Assembly: GCA_019415335.1 (NCBI GenBank)
Contig: DXKH01000031.1
Coordinates: 20,960 to 84,959 of the forward strand
Source: Citrobacter sp.
GTDB taxonomy: Bacteria > Pseudomonadota > Gammaproteobacteria > Enterobacterales > Enterobacteriaceae
Reading direction: 5' to 3'
Length of the DNA: 64,000 bases
Below are positions 1 through 10,347 of this stretch, piece by piece. Both the position numbers and the translations under genes were made by a program. Position 1 is the stretch's first letter; each line of letters begins with the position of its first letter. Under the pieces are notes generated by a model. The model did no database searches, was not told the DNA's origin, and saw only the letters and a list, made by a program, of their open reading frames with translations.

Positions 1-827
1 GTGACCAGGGTACGGGGCTGACGGTCATTTTCCAGACGGTTCTGCACGCCGCTGTTGGTCACAAAGAAGGTGTTCTGGCGGCCCAGAATGTTCACATTAT
101 TGATCTGAACTTTGTCACCGTCGGTGCGCAGCGCGACGGCCGGGTGGTTACCCGCATCCACGCTATCGCCAAGGTTGTTTTCAATGGTCAGGTTCTGCAA
201 CTGCAGGCCATTGTTCTGCGACCACAGTACGGCTGAACACATCACGCCAATATTCGCGCCGCGTTTGCTCTGGCAGTTGTCAAACATGTACCAGGCCGGT
301 TTGCCAGGCATATATTTCCCGCCCGGATTCACCGTATGGCGCCAGTCTGCGGTGCTCATTTCACCGTCAATCGCCGCGCCAATCTTCACGTCTAACGGTT
401 TCTCACCCGTTCCGTACAGCGTCAGGCTGCCTGGCGCCGCAGGGATATAGACGGTTCCCTGATACTCACCCGGCATAATCGCAATGTACTGACGTTTGTT
501 GGTGCGCGTAGTAATCGCCGCATCCACCGCCGCCTGGATGGTGGTGTGGGTAACGCCCTGCGTACCGGCCGGGCCGACCACAAAGTCTGGTTGTGCAGGT
601 ACAGAGATCGAAGACGGCGTCCACGGCGCGCTGTTCGGCGTCAGGGAAGAAAAATAGTTTTTAGCGACAAAATTCTGCGCTTCATTCGCCGATAAAATCG
701 GGCGCGAGGAGGTACCTGGCGCGGTTTGATCGGAAGGAATTTGATCCGGCGGGGTAGAGCTACAGGCGGTCAGCGTCACGCCGAAAGCCAGTGCCAGCGC
801 CAGACGGGAAACTGATGATGTGTTCAC
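1..827 (-). CDS. ybhC: YbhC, outer-membrane acyl-CoA thioesterase lipoprotein of the pectinesterase fold (5' part only)
   Basis: The gene reads leftward from a GTG at 825-827 and is cut by the window edge, so about 275 codons are visible. The start gives VNTSSVSRLALALAFGV followed by LTACSS, a lipoprotein signal peptide with a lipobox cysteine near residue 22. The mature part carries pectin methylesterase-type beta-helix sequence such as GVTHTTIQAAVDAA and LQNLTIENNLGDS. It closely matches E. coli YbhC, which has the pectinesterase fold but has been described as an acyl-CoA thioesterase. The position next to hut and ybhB agrees with the enterobacterial order. Only the C-terminal part is unseen. 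Confidence 0.93.
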   Translation of the reverse strand, partial: MNTSSVSRLALALAFGVTLTACSSTPPDQIPSDQTAPGTSSRPILSANEAQNFVAKNYFSSLTPNSAPWTPSSISVPAQPDFVVGPAGTQGVTHTTIQAAVDAAITTRTNKRQYIAIMPGEYQGTVYIPAAPGSLTLYGTGEKPLDVKIGAAIDGEMSTADWRHTVNPGGKYMPGKPAWYMFDNCQSKRGANIGVMCSAVLWSQNNGLQLQNLTIENNLGDSVDAGNHPAVALRTDGDKVQINNVNILGRQNTFFVTNSGVQNRLENDRQPRTLV

Positions 828-1017
828 GAGTTGCTCCGGGCTATAAAAGTATCCATTGAAGCCTGCTTTTTTATACTAAGTTGAGCAAAACAGGAAGGTG
901 AAAAGCTAAAAAGTTGTTTTTTAAACCACTCCCCGTGGATTCGGGAACCGCCGAAGTCACAATTAAGTAACATTTTTGCCAGGAATGATTGACTTCCCGC
1001 GCGCGATCTCAAATAAA

Positions 1018-1028
1018 TGTCTATACAA
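1018..1028. promoter_or_regulatory. HutC-type operator upstream of hutI
   Basis: TGTCTATACAA lies 22 bases before the hutI start codon. Its reverse complement TTGTATAGACA recurs exactly at 4044-4054 before hutU. It resembles the TGTATA-type sites bound by HutC repressors of the GntR family. The placement before both hut transcription units, with hutC in the first, supports urocanate-responsive autoregulation. Binding itself is inferred. Confidence 0.7.
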
Positions 1029-1050
1029 CCTAAGACAAGTTGGAGAGGGC

Positions 1051-2274
1051 ATGCAACACCTGTTACCTGATGACACGCTCTGGCGAAACCTCCGTCTGGC
1101 GACGCTCGACCCAGCGCAGACGACGCCGTATGGCATGCTGGACCAGCATGCGCTGATTATCCGTAAGGGACGGGTGTTGGCGATTGTGCCGGAGGCTTCA
1201 CTCCCGGCGGCACATGCTAATACGCATGATCTGCAAGGACGCCTGGTGACGCCCGGATTGATTGATTGTCACACCCATCTGGTGTTTGGCGGCAATCGGG
1301 CCAGCGAGTGGGAGCAACGGTTGAATGGCGTCTCTTATCAGCAGATCAGTGCGCAGGGCGGCGGTATCAACGCTACCGTGTCGGCGACGCGTGCCGCAAC
1401 GGAGGAGGCGCTCTTTGCCACGGCACAAGCGCGGATCGCGCATCTGATGCGTGAGGGCGTGACCCTGCTGGAAGTGAAATCCGGTTATGGTCTGAACGTG
1501 ACAGCAGAAGAAAAGATGTTGCGTGTCGCCGCCCGCCTGGCTGAAGAGAATCTCATCGAAATCAGCCCTACGCTGCTGGCAGCGCATGCCGTACCGGTTG
1601 AGTATCGGGACAATCCTGACGGCTATATCACCCATGTCTGCGAAACGATACTGCCGCAGCTATGGGAAAAGGGGCTGTTTGAAGCGGTCGATCTGTTCTG
1701 CGAAAGTGTAGGGTTTACCCTCGCCCAAAGCGAGCGGGTACTGCGCGCCGCGCAGGCGGCGGGCATTCCGGTCAAAGGGCATGTCGAGCAGTTGTCGCTG
1801 CTTGGCGGAACGCAACTGGTCAGTCGCTATCATGGGATTTCTGCCGATCACATTGAATATCTTGATGAGGCGGGCGTGGCGGCGATGCGTCACAGCGGCA
1901 CCGTTGGCGTACTGCTGCCGGGGGCGTTCTATTTCCTCAAAGAGACGCAGCGCCCGCCCGTTGAGTTGCTGCGCCGCTACCAGATCCCGATGGCGGTGGC
2001 GACCGATTTCAACCCCGGCACCAGTCCCTTTATCAGTCTGCATCTGGCGATGAATATGGCCTGCGTTCAGTTTGGGCTGACGCCGGAAGAGGCATGGGCG
2101 GGCGTCACCCGCCATGCCGCTCAGGCGCTGGGCCGCCAGGCGACGCACGGACAATTGAAGGCGGGTTACGTTGCCGATTTTAACGTCTGGGATGCGCAAA
2201 ACCCGGTGGAGATCCTCTATGAACCTGGGCGCAACCCGCTGTATCAACGCATATTTCGAGGACAAATCACATGA
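1051..2274 (+). CDS. hutI: Imidazolonepropionase
   Basis: HutI hydrolyses 4-imidazolone-5-propionate to N-formimidoyl-L-glutamate, the third step of histidine degradation, in the cytosol. The 407-residue product has the amidohydrolase metal motif CHTHLVFGG near residue 73, the later motifs GHVEQLS and [10 protein letters not shown], and [10 protein letters not shown] near residue 314. The ATG at 1051 is preferred over an in-frame ATG at 976 because it has a GGAGAG ribosome site and yields the normal family length. It is the first gene of hutIGC; its stop overlaps the hutG start by 4 bases, indicating translational coupling. Confidence 0.96.
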   Translation: MQHLLPDDTLWRNLRLATLDPAQTTPYGMLDQHALIIRKGRVLAIVPEASLPAAHANTHDLQGRLVTPGLIDCHTHLVFGGNRASEWEQRLNGVSYQQISAQGGGINATVSATRAATEEALFATAQARIAHLMREGVTLLEVKSGYGLNVTAEEKMLRVAARLAEENLIEISPTLLAAHAVPVEYRDNPDGYITHVCETILPQLWEKGLFEAVDLFCESVGFTLAQSERVLRAAQAAGIPVKGHVEQLSLLGGTQLVSRYHGISADHIEYLDEAGVAAMRHSGTVGVLLPGAFYFLKETQRPPVELLRRYQIPMAVATDFNPGTSPFISLHLAMNMACVQFGLTPEEAWAGVTRHAAQALGRQATHGQLKAGYVADFNVWDAQNPVEILYEPGRNPLYQRIFRGQIT

Positions 2275-3212
2275 CGCAATGGGAAGCTGCTGCCCCTGAC
2301 CTGTGGCAGGGGCGAGATGACAGCGGTGAAGCCGCAAACGCGCTGCGCCTGTTTCAAACGATCGCGCGCAGCCAGATGTTTTCGCCAGAGCAATACCGCG
2401 ACAAGATTGCGTTGCTCGGCTTTGCCTGCGATGAAGGGGTCAAGCGTAATCATGGGCGTCCTGGCGCCGCCGGCGCGCCGGACGCGCTGCGTTCAGCACT
2501 GGCTAACCTGGCGAGCCACATGGGGCATGAGCGACTGGTCGATATGGGAAATCTGCTGGCCCCGACGGCGGATCTGGAAGGGGCGCAACAGGCGTTGCGC
2601 TATGCCGTCTCTCGCTGTCAGCGGGCCGGGATGCGTACCTTCGTTCTTGGCGGCGGTCATGAAACGGCTTTCGGTCATGGGGCGGGCATTTTCGATGCCT
2701 TCCCCGGCGAACGAATAGGGATTATCAACCTCGACGCGCATCTGGATCTGCGTAACGCCGGGCGGGCGACCTCCGGTACGCCATTTCGTCAACTGGCACA
2801 GCTTTGCGACCAGCAGCAGCGCGAGTTCCGCTATGCCTGCTTTGGCGTCAGTCGGGCGGCAAATACCCAGGCGCTGTGGGATGAGGCGCAAAAGCGTAAC
2901 GTGCTGGTGGTTGAAGATTTGCAGTGCAGCGAAGCCCACGCTCAACTGGCGGCGTTTGTCAGCGAGGTGGATAAACTCTATCTGACCGTCGATCTCGACG
3001 TATTGCCCGTTGGAGAGATGCCTGCCGTATCGGCGCCAGCGGCACTGGGCGTACCGCTGGCAACCCTGTTGAAATTGATTGAGCCCATTTGTGGTAGCGG
3101 CAAGCTTCAGGCGGTGGATATGGTTGAATTTAATCCGCGCTTTGATAATGATGGCAAGTCGGCACGCGTGGCTGCGCGGCTTGGCTGGCAAATCGCCCAC
3201 TGGTGGCAGTAA
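2271..3212 (+). CDS. hutG: Formimidoylglutamase
   Basis: HutG converts N-formimidoyl-L-glutamate to L-glutamate and formamide, the last step of the pathway. At 313 residues it has the ureohydrolase (arginase) fold. Visible manganese-binding motifs are GGGHE near residue 128, NLDAHLDLR near 155 and TVDLDVLP near 240. The start overlaps the hutI stop as ATGA. The presence of hutG rather than a formimidoylglutamate deiminase indicates the direct four-step route, as known in Klebsiella and Salmonella. Confidence 0.96.
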   Translation: MTQWEAAAPDLWQGRDDSGEAANALRLFQTIARSQMFSPEQYRDKIALLGFACDEGVKRNHGRPGAAGAPDALRSALANLASHMGHERLVDMGNLLAPTADLEGAQQALRYAVSRCQRAGMRTFVLGGGHETAFGHGAGIFDAFPGERIGIINLDAHLDLRNAGRATSGTPFRQLAQLCDQQQREFRYACFGVSRAANTQALWDEAQKRNVLVVEDLQCSEAHAQLAAFVSEVDKLYLTVDLDVLPVGEMPAVSAPAALGVPLATLLKLIEPICGSGKLQAVDMVEFNPRFDNDGKSARVAARLGWQIAHWWQ

Positions 3213-3236
3213 TCGATTGATAAGGTAAACATTCCC

Positions 3237-3962
3237 ATGACACTCTCTCGCCCTCGTTCTGCCCCCGCGCCGTTTTATGAGACGGTTAAACGCGAGATTA
3301 GCGAAAAGATCGCCAGTGGCGTCTGGCAGCCGCACGATCGTATTCCGTCGGAAGCGGAGCTGGTGGCGCAGTACGGTTTCAGCCGGATGACCATCAACCG
3401 GGCGCTGCGCGAACTGACCGATGAAGGAATGCTGGTGCGCCTGCAGGGCGTGGGAACCTTTGTCGCGGAGCCGAAAGGCCAGTCCGCGCTGTTTGAAATT
3501 CGTAGTATTGCTGACGAAATTGCCGCACGGGCGCACCAGCATCACTGCGAAGTGCTGATTCTGGAAAAAAGACCGGCTAATGCGCGACAGGCAGCGGCGC
3601 TGAAGGTGACGGAGGGGACGGCGATTTTCCATTCTGTGATGGTGCATTTTGAAAACGACCTGCCGGTACAGATTGAAGATCGCTGTGTGAATGCCGACAT
3701 TGTCCCGGAGTATCTGGCGCAGGATTACAGCCAGACCACGCCGCATGCGTATCTGTCGTTGATTGCCCCGCTGACGGAAGGGGAGCACATTGTTGAAGCG
3801 GTGCGCGCCACAGCTGAAGAGTGCGCTTTACTGGATATCAGCGAAACCGATCCTTGTCTGCTTATTCGTCGTACCACCTGGTCTGCCACGCAGATCGTTT
3901 CCCACGCACGGTTGCTCTTTCCGGGGTCGCGCTACCGGTTACAGGGCCATTTCTCCTCCTGA
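3237..3962 (+). CDS. hutC: HutC, GntR-family histidine utilisation repressor
   Basis: HutC represses hut transcription until urocanate binds. The 241-residue protein has an N-terminal GntR winged helix (about residues 12-78, with IPSEAELVAQYGFSRMTINRALREL as recognition region) and a C-terminal UTRA ligand domain ending in ARLLFPGSRYRLQGHF. It follows hutG by 24 bases and is the last gene of hutIGC. The two copies of its probable operator at 1018-1028 and 4043-4056 place both hut operons, including its own gene, under its control. Confidence 0.95.
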   Translation: MTLSRPRSAPAPFYETVKREISEKIASGVWQPHDRIPSEAELVAQYGFSRMTINRALRELTDEGMLVRLQGVGTFVAEPKGQSALFEIRSIADEIAARAHQHHCEVLILEKRPANARQAAALKVTEGTAIFHSVMVHFENDLPVQIEDRCVNADIVPEYLAQDYSQTTPHAYLSLIAPLTEGEHIVEAVRATAEECALLDISETDPCLLIRRTTWSATQIVSHARLLFPGSRYRLQGHFSS

Positions 3963-4042
3963 ACCGCGCGGACTGAAAAGCGTGATTGCTGACGCAATAT
4001 AACAAAAATGTATCTTTTTTGTTAATTGTTACCTTGTTATGT

Positions 4043-4056
4043 CTTGTATAGACAAG
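4043..4056. promoter_or_regulatory. HutC-type operator upstream of hutUH
   Basis: CTTGTATAGACAAG is a 14-bp near-palindrome with arms CTTGT and ACAAG. It contains the same 11-mer as the site before hutI. It lies about 75 bases before the hutU start, where a repressor would cover the promoter. Klebsiella hutUH is known to be controlled from the equivalent region. Confidence 0.75.
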
Positions 4057-4089
4057 TATATATTTACCTCACACCCGATCATTCCATTC

Positions 4090-4110
4090 GCCGGATAAAC
4101 CTTATCCGGC
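4090..4110. repeat. REP-like hairpin in the hutU leader
   Basis: GCCGGATAA and TTATCCGGC form a perfect 9-bp stem with a 3-base loop. The repeat ends about 22 bases before the hutU ATG, so it lies in the probable 5' leader of the mRNA instead of the usual 3' position. Confidence 0.7.
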
Positions 4111-4132
4111 ACGCCCGTGAGGAGTCGTTGTT

Positions 4133-5818
4133 ATGTCTCATAGCAAGTATCGTCAGCAAGATATCCGCGCCCCGCGAGGGACAACACTGACGGCCAAATC
4201 CTGGCTGACCGAAGCGCCGCTGCGCATGTTAATGAATAACCTGGATCCCGACGTCGCCGAGAACCCCCATGAGCTGGTGGTGTACGGCGGTATAGGGCGC
4301 GCGGCCCGTAACTGGGAGTGTTATGACGCGATTGTCAACGCCCTGACCCAACTGGAAGAGGATGAAACGCTGCTGGTCCAGTCAGGTAAACCGGTTGGGG
4401 TATTCAGAACCCACCAAAATGCTCCGCGCGTGTTGATCGCCAACTCCAACCTCGTTCCGCACTGGGCGACCTGGGAGCATTTCAACGAACTGGATGCCAA
4501 AGGGTTGGCGATGTACGGTCAGATGACGGCCGGAAGCTGGATCTATATCGGCAGTCAGGGGATTGTGCAGGGCACCTATGAAACGTTCGTTGAAGCGGGA
4601 CGGCAGCACTATGACGGCAATCTGCGCGGGCGTTGGGTGTTAACCGCCGGGCTCGGTGGCATGGGTGGCGCGCAGCCACTGGCAGCGACACTGGCAGGTG
4701 CCTGTTCCCTGAACATTGAATGTCAGCAGAGCCGTATCGATTTCCGCCTGCGCACCCGTTATGTCGATGAACAGGCGACGTCTCTCGATGACGCGCTGGC
4801 GCGCATCGAAAAATACACCCGCGAAGGCAAAGCCGTATCGATTGCCCTGTGCGCCAATGCGGCGGACGTGGTACCCGAACTGGTGAAACGCGGCGTACGC
4901 CCGGACATGGTTACCGACCAGACCAGCGCCCACGATCCTTTGCACGGTTATCTGCCTTCCGGCTGGGACTGGGGAACTTATCAGCAGAAAGCGCTTTCCG
5001 ATCCGCAGGGAACGGCAGAGGCCGCGAAGCGCTCGATGGCGAAACACGTCGAGGCCATGCTGGCGTTCAACGAGATGGGCGTACCGACGTTCGATTACGG
5101 CAACAACATTCGTCAGATGGCGAAAGAGATGGGCGTCGAAAACGCCTTCGCCTTTCCTGGTTTCGTACCGGCCTATATTCGCCCGCTGTTCTGCCGCGGC
5201 ATCGGGCCGTTCCGCTGGGTGGCGCTTTCCGGCGATCCGCAGGATATTTATAAAACCGACGCCAAAGTGAAAGAGATTGTGGCAGATGACGAACATCTCC
5301 ACCGCTGGCTGGACATGGCGCGAGAGCGCATTAATTTTCAGGGACTGCCGGCGCGTATCTGCTGGGTGGGCCTCGAATGGCGGCAAAAACTCGGCCTGGC
5401 ATTCAACGAAATGGTGCGCACGGGGGAAGTGTCAGCGCCGATTGTCATCGGGCGCGACCACCTGGATTCCGGCTCTGTTGCCAGCCCGAACCGCGAAACT
5501 GAAGCGATGCGCGACGGCTCTGACGCGGTATCCGACTGGCCGTTGCTCAATGCGCTGCTCAATACGGCCAGCGGAGCCACCTGGGTGTCGCTGCATCACG
5601 GTGGCGGCGTAGGCATGGGCTTCTCGCAGCACGCCGGGATGGTGATTGTTTGTGATGGCAGTGATGAAGCGGCCGAGCGCATTGCCCGGGTACTGCATAA
5701 CGATCCGGCGACCGGCGTGATGCGTCATGCGGATGCGGGCTACGACATCGCCGTGGAGTGCGCCGTGGAACAAGGTCTGAATCTGCCGATGGTTGCGGCA
5801 ACGCAGGGGAAACGCTGA
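4133..5818 (+). CDS. hutU: Urocanate hydratase (urocanase)
   Basis: HutU adds water to urocanate to give 4-imidazolone-5-propionate, using tightly bound NAD+ as electrophile. The 561-residue length is standard. Visible hallmarks are [12 protein letters not shown] near the N-terminus, the nucleotide-binding [12 protein letters not shown] near residue 172, [13 protein letters not shown] near 260 and the conserved [10 protein letters not shown] near 403. The start has GAGGAG at 4119-4124. hutH begins one base after its stop, so the pair forms the second hut operon. Confidence 0.97.
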   Translation: MSHSKYRQQDIRAPRGTTLTAKSWLTEAPLRMLMNNLDPDVAENPHELVVYGGIGRAARNWECYDAIVNALTQLEEDETLLVQSGKPVGVFRTHQNAPRVLIANSNLVPHWATWEHFNELDAKGLAMYGQMTAGSWIYIGSQGIVQGTYETFVEAGRQHYDGNLRGRWVLTAGLGGMGGAQPLAATLAGACSLNIECQQSRIDFRLRTRYVDEQATSLDDALARIEKYTREGKAVSIALCANAADVVPELVKRGVRPDMVTDQTSAHDPLHGYLPSGWDWGTYQQKALSDPQGTAEAAKRSMAKHVEAMLAFNEMGVPTFDYGNNIRQMAKEMGVENAFAFPGFVPAYIRPLFCRGIGPFRWVALSGDPQDIYKTDAKVKEIVADDEHLHRWLDMARERINFQGLPARICWVGLEWRQKLGLAFNEMVRTGEVSAPIVIGRDHLDSGSVASPNRETEAMRDGSDAVSDWPLLNALLNTASGATWVSLHHGGGVGMGFSQHAGMVIVCDGSDEAAERIARVLHNDPATGVMRHADAGYDIAVECAVEQGLNLPMVAATQGKR

Positions 5819-5819
5819 T

Positions 5820-7340
5820 ATGAACACCATGACCTTAACGCCGGGCCATCTGAGTTTTTCACAACTACGCGAGGTCTGGCAGCAGCCGGTTAAACTGCGC
5901 CTTGACGCCAGTGCGATAGACGGTATTAACGCCAGTGTGGCGTGTGTTAACACCATTGTCGCTGAGGGACGCACGGCCTACGGCATTAACACTGGATTTG
6001 GTCTGTTGGCGCAGACGCGCATCGCCGATGACGATCTGCAAAACCTGCAACGTTCGCTGGTGCTGTCGCATGCGGCAGGCGTGGGTGATGCCTTAGATGA
6101 CGCGCTGGTGCGCCTGATTATGGTGCTGAAGATAAACAGCCTTGCGCGCGGCTTCTCTGGTATTCGTCTTAGCGTGATTGAGGCGCTGATTGCGCTGGTT
6201 AACGCCGAAGTCTGGCCGCACATTCCGGCGAAAGGGTCGGTAGGCGCATCAGGTGATTTAGCGCCGCTGGCCCATCTGTCGCTCACGCTGTTAGGGGAAG
6301 GGAAGGCGCGCTGGCAAGGTGAATGGCTACCGGCGACGGAAGCGTTAAAAAAAGCCGGGCTGGAACCGATTACGCTGGCGGCGAAAGAAGGGCTGGCGCT
6401 GCTTAACGGCACACAGGCGTCGACGGCGTTTGCGCTGCGCGGACTGTTTGAAGCGCAGGAACTGTTCGCGTCCGCGATCGTGTGCGGGTCGTTAACCACC
6501 GAAGCGGTACTGGGGTCCCGTCGTCCGTTTGATGCGCGCATTCATGCAGCGCGCGGGCAGCGTGGGCAAATTGATGCGGCGGCGCTGTATCGCCATGTAC
6601 TTACGGAAACCAGCGCGCTGTCGGCGTCGCACCACAATTGTGAAAAGGTGCAGGACCCGTATTCTCTGCGCTGTCAGCCGCAGGTGATGGGGGCATGCCT
6701 GACGCAGATGCGCCAGGTAATGGAGGTGCTGCTGGCGGAAGCCAATGCGGTTTCCGATAACCCGCTGGTTTTTGCTGAGCAGGGAGAGGTTATCTCCGGT
6801 GGTAACTTCCATGCTGAACCGGTGGCGATGGCGGCAGATAATCTGGCGCTGGCGATTGCCGAAATTGGTGCGCTATCTGAACGTCGAATTGCGCTGATGA
6901 TGGATAAACATATGTCGCAACTGCCGCCTTTCCTCGTCAAAAACGGTGGGGTGAACTCCGGCTTTATGATTGCCCAGGTGACGGCGGCGGCGCTCGCCAG
7001 CGAGAACAAAGCGCTGGCGCATCCGCACAGTGTGGACAGTCTGCCAACGTCGGCGAACCAGGAAGATCATGTCTCGATGGCTCCAGCGGCAGGGCGCAGA
7101 TTATGGGAAATGGCGGCGAATACTCGCGGCGTGCTGGCCGTCGAATGGCTGGCAGCGTGTCAGGGGATCGATTTGCGCGAAGGGTTAACATCAAGCCCGC
7201 TGCTGGAGCAGGCGCGAACGGTGTTGCGTGAGCAGGTCGCGCATTATACCCAGGACCGTTTTTTCGCCCCGGATATTGAGTGTGCGACAGAATTGCTGGC
7301 GCAGGGGGCCTTGCTGCAACTGGTGCCCGAATTTCTCTGA
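5820..7340 (+). CDS. hutH: Histidine ammonia-lyase
   Basis: HutH deaminates L-histidine to trans-urocanate, the first step and the source of the inducer. The 506-residue protein contains [15 protein letters not shown], in which Ala143-Ser144-Gly145 cyclise to the MIO electrophile. NTGFGLLA near the N-terminus and [11 protein letters not shown] near residue 413 are also typical of the aromatic amino acid lyase family. The start at 5820 leaves a one-base gap to hutU; an earlier in-frame start would run back into hutU. A REP cluster follows the stop. Confidence 0.97.
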   Translation: MNTMTLTPGHLSFSQLREVWQQPVKLRLDASAIDGINASVACVNTIVAEGRTAYGINTGFGLLAQTRIADDDLQNLQRSLVLSHAAGVGDALDDALVRLIMVLKINSLARGFSGIRLSVIEALIALVNAEVWPHIPAKGSVGASGDLAPLAHLSLTLLGEGKARWQGEWLPATEALKKAGLEPITLAAKEGLALLNGTQASTAFALRGLFEAQELFASAIVCGSLTTEAVLGSRRPFDARIHAARGQRGQIDAAALYRHVLTETSALSASHHNCEKVQDPYSLRCQPQVMGACLTQMRQVMEVLLAEANAVSDNPLVFAEQGEVISGGNFHAEPVAMAADNLALAIAEIGALSERRIALMMDKHMSQLPPFLVKNGGVNSGFMIAQVTAAALASENKALAHPHSVDSLPTSANQEDHVSMAPAAGRRLWEMAANTRGVLAVEWLAACQGIDLREGLTSSPLLEQARTVLREQVAHYTQDRFFAPDIECATELLAQGALLQLVPEFL

Positions 7341-7344
7341 ACAG

Positions 7345-7404
7345 CGCCGGATGGCGCTAACGTTTATCCGGCCTACGAATTCCTCCCGTAGGCCAGATAA
7401 GACG
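7345..7404. repeat. REP/BIME cluster between hutH and ybhB
   Basis: Two palindromic units in opposite orientation, GCCGGATGGCGCTAACG with TTATCCGGC, then GTAGGCCAGATAAG, fill the gap between the convergent genes. This is the usual enterobacterial REP form and probably acts as a 3' mRNA boundary. Confidence 0.85.
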
Positions 7405-7405
7405 C

Positions 7406-7882
7406 TTAACTGAACATCGCGGTAATCGAGGCGCTGGCGAGCGAATGGAAATGGACGTTAAATCCGACCATCGCGCCGCTGGCACCTTCATCGACATCAA
7501 TCCTGTCCACATCCAGCGCGTGAACGGTAAAGATATAGCGGTGGGTTTCGCCTTTTGGCGGCGCCGCGCCGCCATAGCCCGCTTTACCGAAATCGGTTCG
7601 CGTCTGGATAACGCCATCTGGCAGCGCGACCAGCCCGGAACCAAAGCCCTGCGGCAGTACGCGGATGTCGGCAGGAATATTGGCGACGACCCAGTGCCAC
7701 CAGCCAGAGCCGGTTGGCGCATCGGGATCGAAACAGGTCACCACGAAACTCTTCGTTTCGGCAGGAACCTCATCCCAGGCCAGGTGCGGCGAAAGGTTAT
7801 CGCCGTCATAGCCCATACCGTTGAAGACATGGCGCTGGGGTAGCTTTTCCCCGTCACGCAGATCGTTGCTGATTAATTTCAT
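7406..7882 (-). CDS. ybhB: YbhB, Raf-kinase-inhibitor-like (PEBP family) protein
   Basis: The 158-residue product belongs to the phosphatidylethanolamine-binding protein family. FDPDAPTGSGWWHWVVANIP forms the conserved anion-binding pocket near residues 51-70, and YGGAAPPKGETHRYIFTVHAL is the second family motif. No signal peptide is visible, so it is probably cytosolic. Its cellular role is not established. It lies next to bioA in the same strand and in the same place as in E. coli. Function beyond the family assignment is unknown. Confidence 0.93.
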   Translation of the reverse strand: MKLISNDLRDGEKLPQRHVFNGMGYDGDNLSPHLAWDEVPAETKSFVVTCFDPDAPTGSGWWHWVVANIPADIRVLPQGFGSGLVALPDGVIQTRTDFGKAGYGGAAPPKGETHRYIFTVHALDVDRIDVDEGASGAMVGFNVHFHSLASASITAMFS

Positions 7883-7940
7883 GCTCTCTCCTTAATTCTC
7901 GCCAAAAAGTGTAGCCAGAAACCGCACAGCTTACCGTTAA

Positions 7941-9230
7941 TTACCCGTTAAAAAATGTTTCGTCGCGCACAGCCTCGTTCACGGCCTGCGTCAGACGGCG
8001 CAGTTGCTCTGGCTGGATGAGATACGGCGGCATCAGGTAGATGAGCTTGCCAAACGGGCGGATCCACACCCCCCGTTGCACAAAGAATTTTTGCAGGGCC
8101 GCCATATTGACCGGATGCGTCGTTTCTACCACGCCGATCGCCCCCAGCACGCGCACATCAGCCACCCACGGCGACGTCTGTGTCGGGGCGAGTTCCTGGC
8201 GTAACTGGGTTTCAATGGCCGAGACCTGCACCTGCCAGTCGCCGGATTCCAGCAGAGACAGGCTGGCGGTCGCCACCGCGCAGGCCAGCGGATTGCCCAT
8301 AAACGTCGGGCCATGCATGAAACAACCCGCCTCGCCGTTGCTGATGGTTTCTGCCACCTGGCGAGTGGTCAGGGTGGCGGAGAGGGTCATTGTCCCGCCG
8401 GTCAGCGCTTTACCCAGACACAGAATGTCGGGCGCGATCCCGGCGTGTTCGCAGGCAAACAGTTTACCCGTGCGGCCAAATCCGGTGGCGATTTCATCGG
8501 CAATCAGCAGAATGCCTTCGCGGTCGCACATTTTGCGGATACGGCGCAGCCACTCCGGATGGTACATCCGCATCCCGCCCGCGCCCTGGACGATCGGCTC
8601 GAGAATAACCGCCGCAATGTCATGACGATGCGCGGCCATCAGGCGTGCGAAGGTCACCATATCGCGCTCATCCCACTCGCCGTCCATCCGACTTTGCGGA
8701 GCAGGGGCAAACAGGTTTTCCGGCAGATAGCCCTGCCACAGGCTGTGCATGGAGTTGTCCGGGTCGCAGACCGACATCGCGCCGAAGGTATCGCCGTGAT
8801 AGCCGTTACGGAACGTCAGGAAAAGCTGATGGGGTTCCCCTTTCGCCTGCCAGTATTGCAGCGCCATTTTCATCGCCACTTCCACCGCGACGGAACCGGA
8901 ATCGGCGAGGAACACGCACTCCAGCGACGCGGGCGTCATGGCGACCAGTTTACGGCACAGGTTGACGGCGGGGGGGTGGGTAATCCCGCCGAACATCACG
9001 TGCGACATGGCGTCAATCTGCGTTTTCATCGCGGCATTGAGCTGCGGATGATTGTAACCGTGAATCGCGGCCCACCACGACGACATACCATCAATCAGGC
9101 GCTCACCGCTGGATAAAATCAGTTCGCAGCCCTCGGCCCGCTCAACAGGATAGACCGGCAGCGGGGATGTCATAGAGGTGTAGGGGTGCCAGATGTGGCG
9201 CTGATCAAAAGTGATATCGTCCGTTGTCAT
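7941..9230 (-). CDS. bioA: Adenosylmethionine-8-amino-7-oxononanoate aminotransferase
   Basis: BioA transfers an amino group from S-adenosylmethionine to 7-keto-8-aminopelargonate, giving diaminopelargonate for biotin synthesis. The 429-residue protein is a class III PLP aminotransferase: HIWHPYTSM binds substrate near the N-terminus, [15 protein letters not shown] carries the PLP-ring aspartate and [10 protein letters not shown] holds the Schiff-base lysine near residue 274. The ATG at 9230 (MTTDD) is chosen over an upstream in-frame start that would lie inside the operator. It is divergent from bioBFCD and shares their BirA operator. Confidence 0.97.
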   Translation of the reverse strand: MTTDDITFDQRHIWHPYTSMTSPLPVYPVERAEGCELILSSGERLIDGMSSWWAAIHGYNHPQLNAAMKTQIDAMSHVMFGGITHPPAVNLCRKLVAMTPASLECVFLADSGSVAVEVAMKMALQYWQAKGEPHQLFLTFRNGYHGDTFGAMSVCDPDNSMHSLWQGYLPENLFAPAPQSRMDGEWDERDMVTFARLMAAHRHDIAAVILEPIVQGAGGMRMYHPEWLRRIRKMCDREGILLIADEIATGFGRTGKLFACEHAGIAPDILCLGKALTGGTMTLSATLTTRQVAETISNGEAGCFMHGPTFMGNPLACAVATASLSLLESGDWQVQVSAIETQLRQELAPTQTSPWVADVRVLGAIGVVETTHPVNMAALQKFFVQRGVWIRPFGKLIYLMPPYLIQPEQLRRLTQAVNEAVRDETFFNG

Positions 9231-9234
9231 AATC

Positions 9235-9274
9235 GACTTGTAAACCAAATTAAAAAGTTTTAGGTTTACAAGTC
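9235..9274. promoter_or_regulatory. BirA (biotin repressor) operator with divergent bio promoters
   Basis: A perfect 12-bp inverted repeat, GACTTGTAAACC (9235-9246) and GGTTTACAAGTC (9263-9274), is separated by 16 bases. This is the 40-bp geometry of the E. coli bio operator bound by two BirA-biotinyl-AMP monomers. It covers the only gap between bioA and bioB, so it controls both directions. Confidence 0.95.
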
Positions 9275-9306
9275 TACACCTTAATCACCACAAAAAGTAT
9301 AAAATT

Positions 9307-10347
9307 ATGACCACTCATTCTCGCTGGACGCTGTCGCAAGTCACCGAATTATTTGAAAAACCGCTGCTGGATCTGCTGTTCGAGGCGCAGCAAATCCACC
9401 GTCAGCACTTCGATCCTCGTCAGGTGCAGGTCAGCACGCTGTTGTCGATTAAAACCGGCGCCTGCCCGGAAGACTGCAAATATTGCCCGCAAAGTTCGCG
9501 CTATAAAACGGGCCTCGAATCTGAGCGGCTGATGGAAGTTGAGCAGGTGCTGGATTCGGCGCGCAAAGCAAAAAACGCGGGTTCAACCCGTTTTTGCATG
9601 GGGGCGGCGTGGAAGAACCCGCACGAGCGTGACATGCCGTATCTGCAGCAGATGGTTCAGGGGGTGAAAGCGCTGGGGCTGGAAGCCTGCATGACGCTTG
9701 GCACGCTCGATGAATCACAGGCGCAGCGGCTGGCGGAGGCGGGGCTGGACTATTACAACCACAACCTCGACACCTCGCCGGAATTCTACGGCAACATCAT
9801 CACCACCCGTTCCTACCAGGAACGGCTCGACACGCTGGATAAAGTGCGCGAAGCCGGGATCAAAGTCTGTTCCGGCGGCATCGTCGGTCTGGGCGAAACG
9901 GTGACCGATCGCGCCGGTCTGCTCCTGCAACTGGCAAACCTGCCGACCCCGCCGGAAAGCGTACCAATCAACATGCTGGTGAAGGTGAAAGGCACACCGC
10001 TGGCGGATAACGATGACGTCGACGCATTTGATTTTATTCGCACCATTGCCGTGGCGCGCATCATGATGCCGACCTCGTATGTGCGCCTGTCTGCTGGTCG
10101 CGAGCAGATGAATGAGCAAACGCAGGCCATGTGCTTTATGGCCGGTGCCAACTCCATTTTCTACGGTTGCAAACTGCTCACCACGCCAAACCCGGAAGAG
10201 GACAAAGATCTCCAGCTCTTCCATAAGCTGGGGCTGAACCCGCAGCAAACGGCGGTGCTCGCCGGGGATAACGAGCAACGTGCGCGTCTTGAGCAGGCGT
10301 TGCTGACGCCAGATACCGACGATTACTACAACGCGGCTGCCGTATGA
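9307..10347 (+). CDS. bioB: Biotin synthase
   Basis: BioB inserts sulfur into dethiobiotin to form biotin. The 346-residue protein is a radical-SAM TIM barrel: Cys53, Cys57 and Cys60 in CPEDCKYC bind the [4Fe-4S] cluster. [10 protein letters not shown], the Asn-rich [13 protein letters not shown] near residue 150 and LSAGREQM near 258 line the active site and [2Fe-2S] region. Its stop overlaps the bioF start by 4 bases. Confidence 0.98.
   Translation: MTTHSRWTLSQVTELFEKPLLDLLFEAQQIHRQHFDPRQVQVSTLLSIKTGACPEDCKYCPQSSRYKTGLESERLMEVEQVLDSARKAKNAGSTRFCMGAAWKNPHERDMPYLQQMVQGVKALGLEACMTLGTLDESQAQRLAEAGLDYYNHNLDTSPEFYGNIITTRSYQERLDTLDKVREAGIKVCSGGIVGLGETVTDRAGLLLQLANLPTPPESVPINMLVKVKGTPLADNDDVDAFDFIRTIAVARIMMPTSYVRLSAGREQMNEQTQAMCFMAGANSIFYGCKLLTTPNPEEDKDLQLFHKLGLNPQQTAVLAGDNEQRARLEQALLTPDTDDYYNAAAV

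Noticed and set aside
2493..3788. 431-codon minus-strand frame opposite hutG and hutC
   Set aside because: It is a shadow of two strongly supported genes; its Arg/His-rich translation has no family motif.
3980..4042. CRP site before hutU
   Set aside because: Catabolite control of hut is known in relatives, but I see only weak matches to TGTGA-N6-TCACA here, so no site is claimed.
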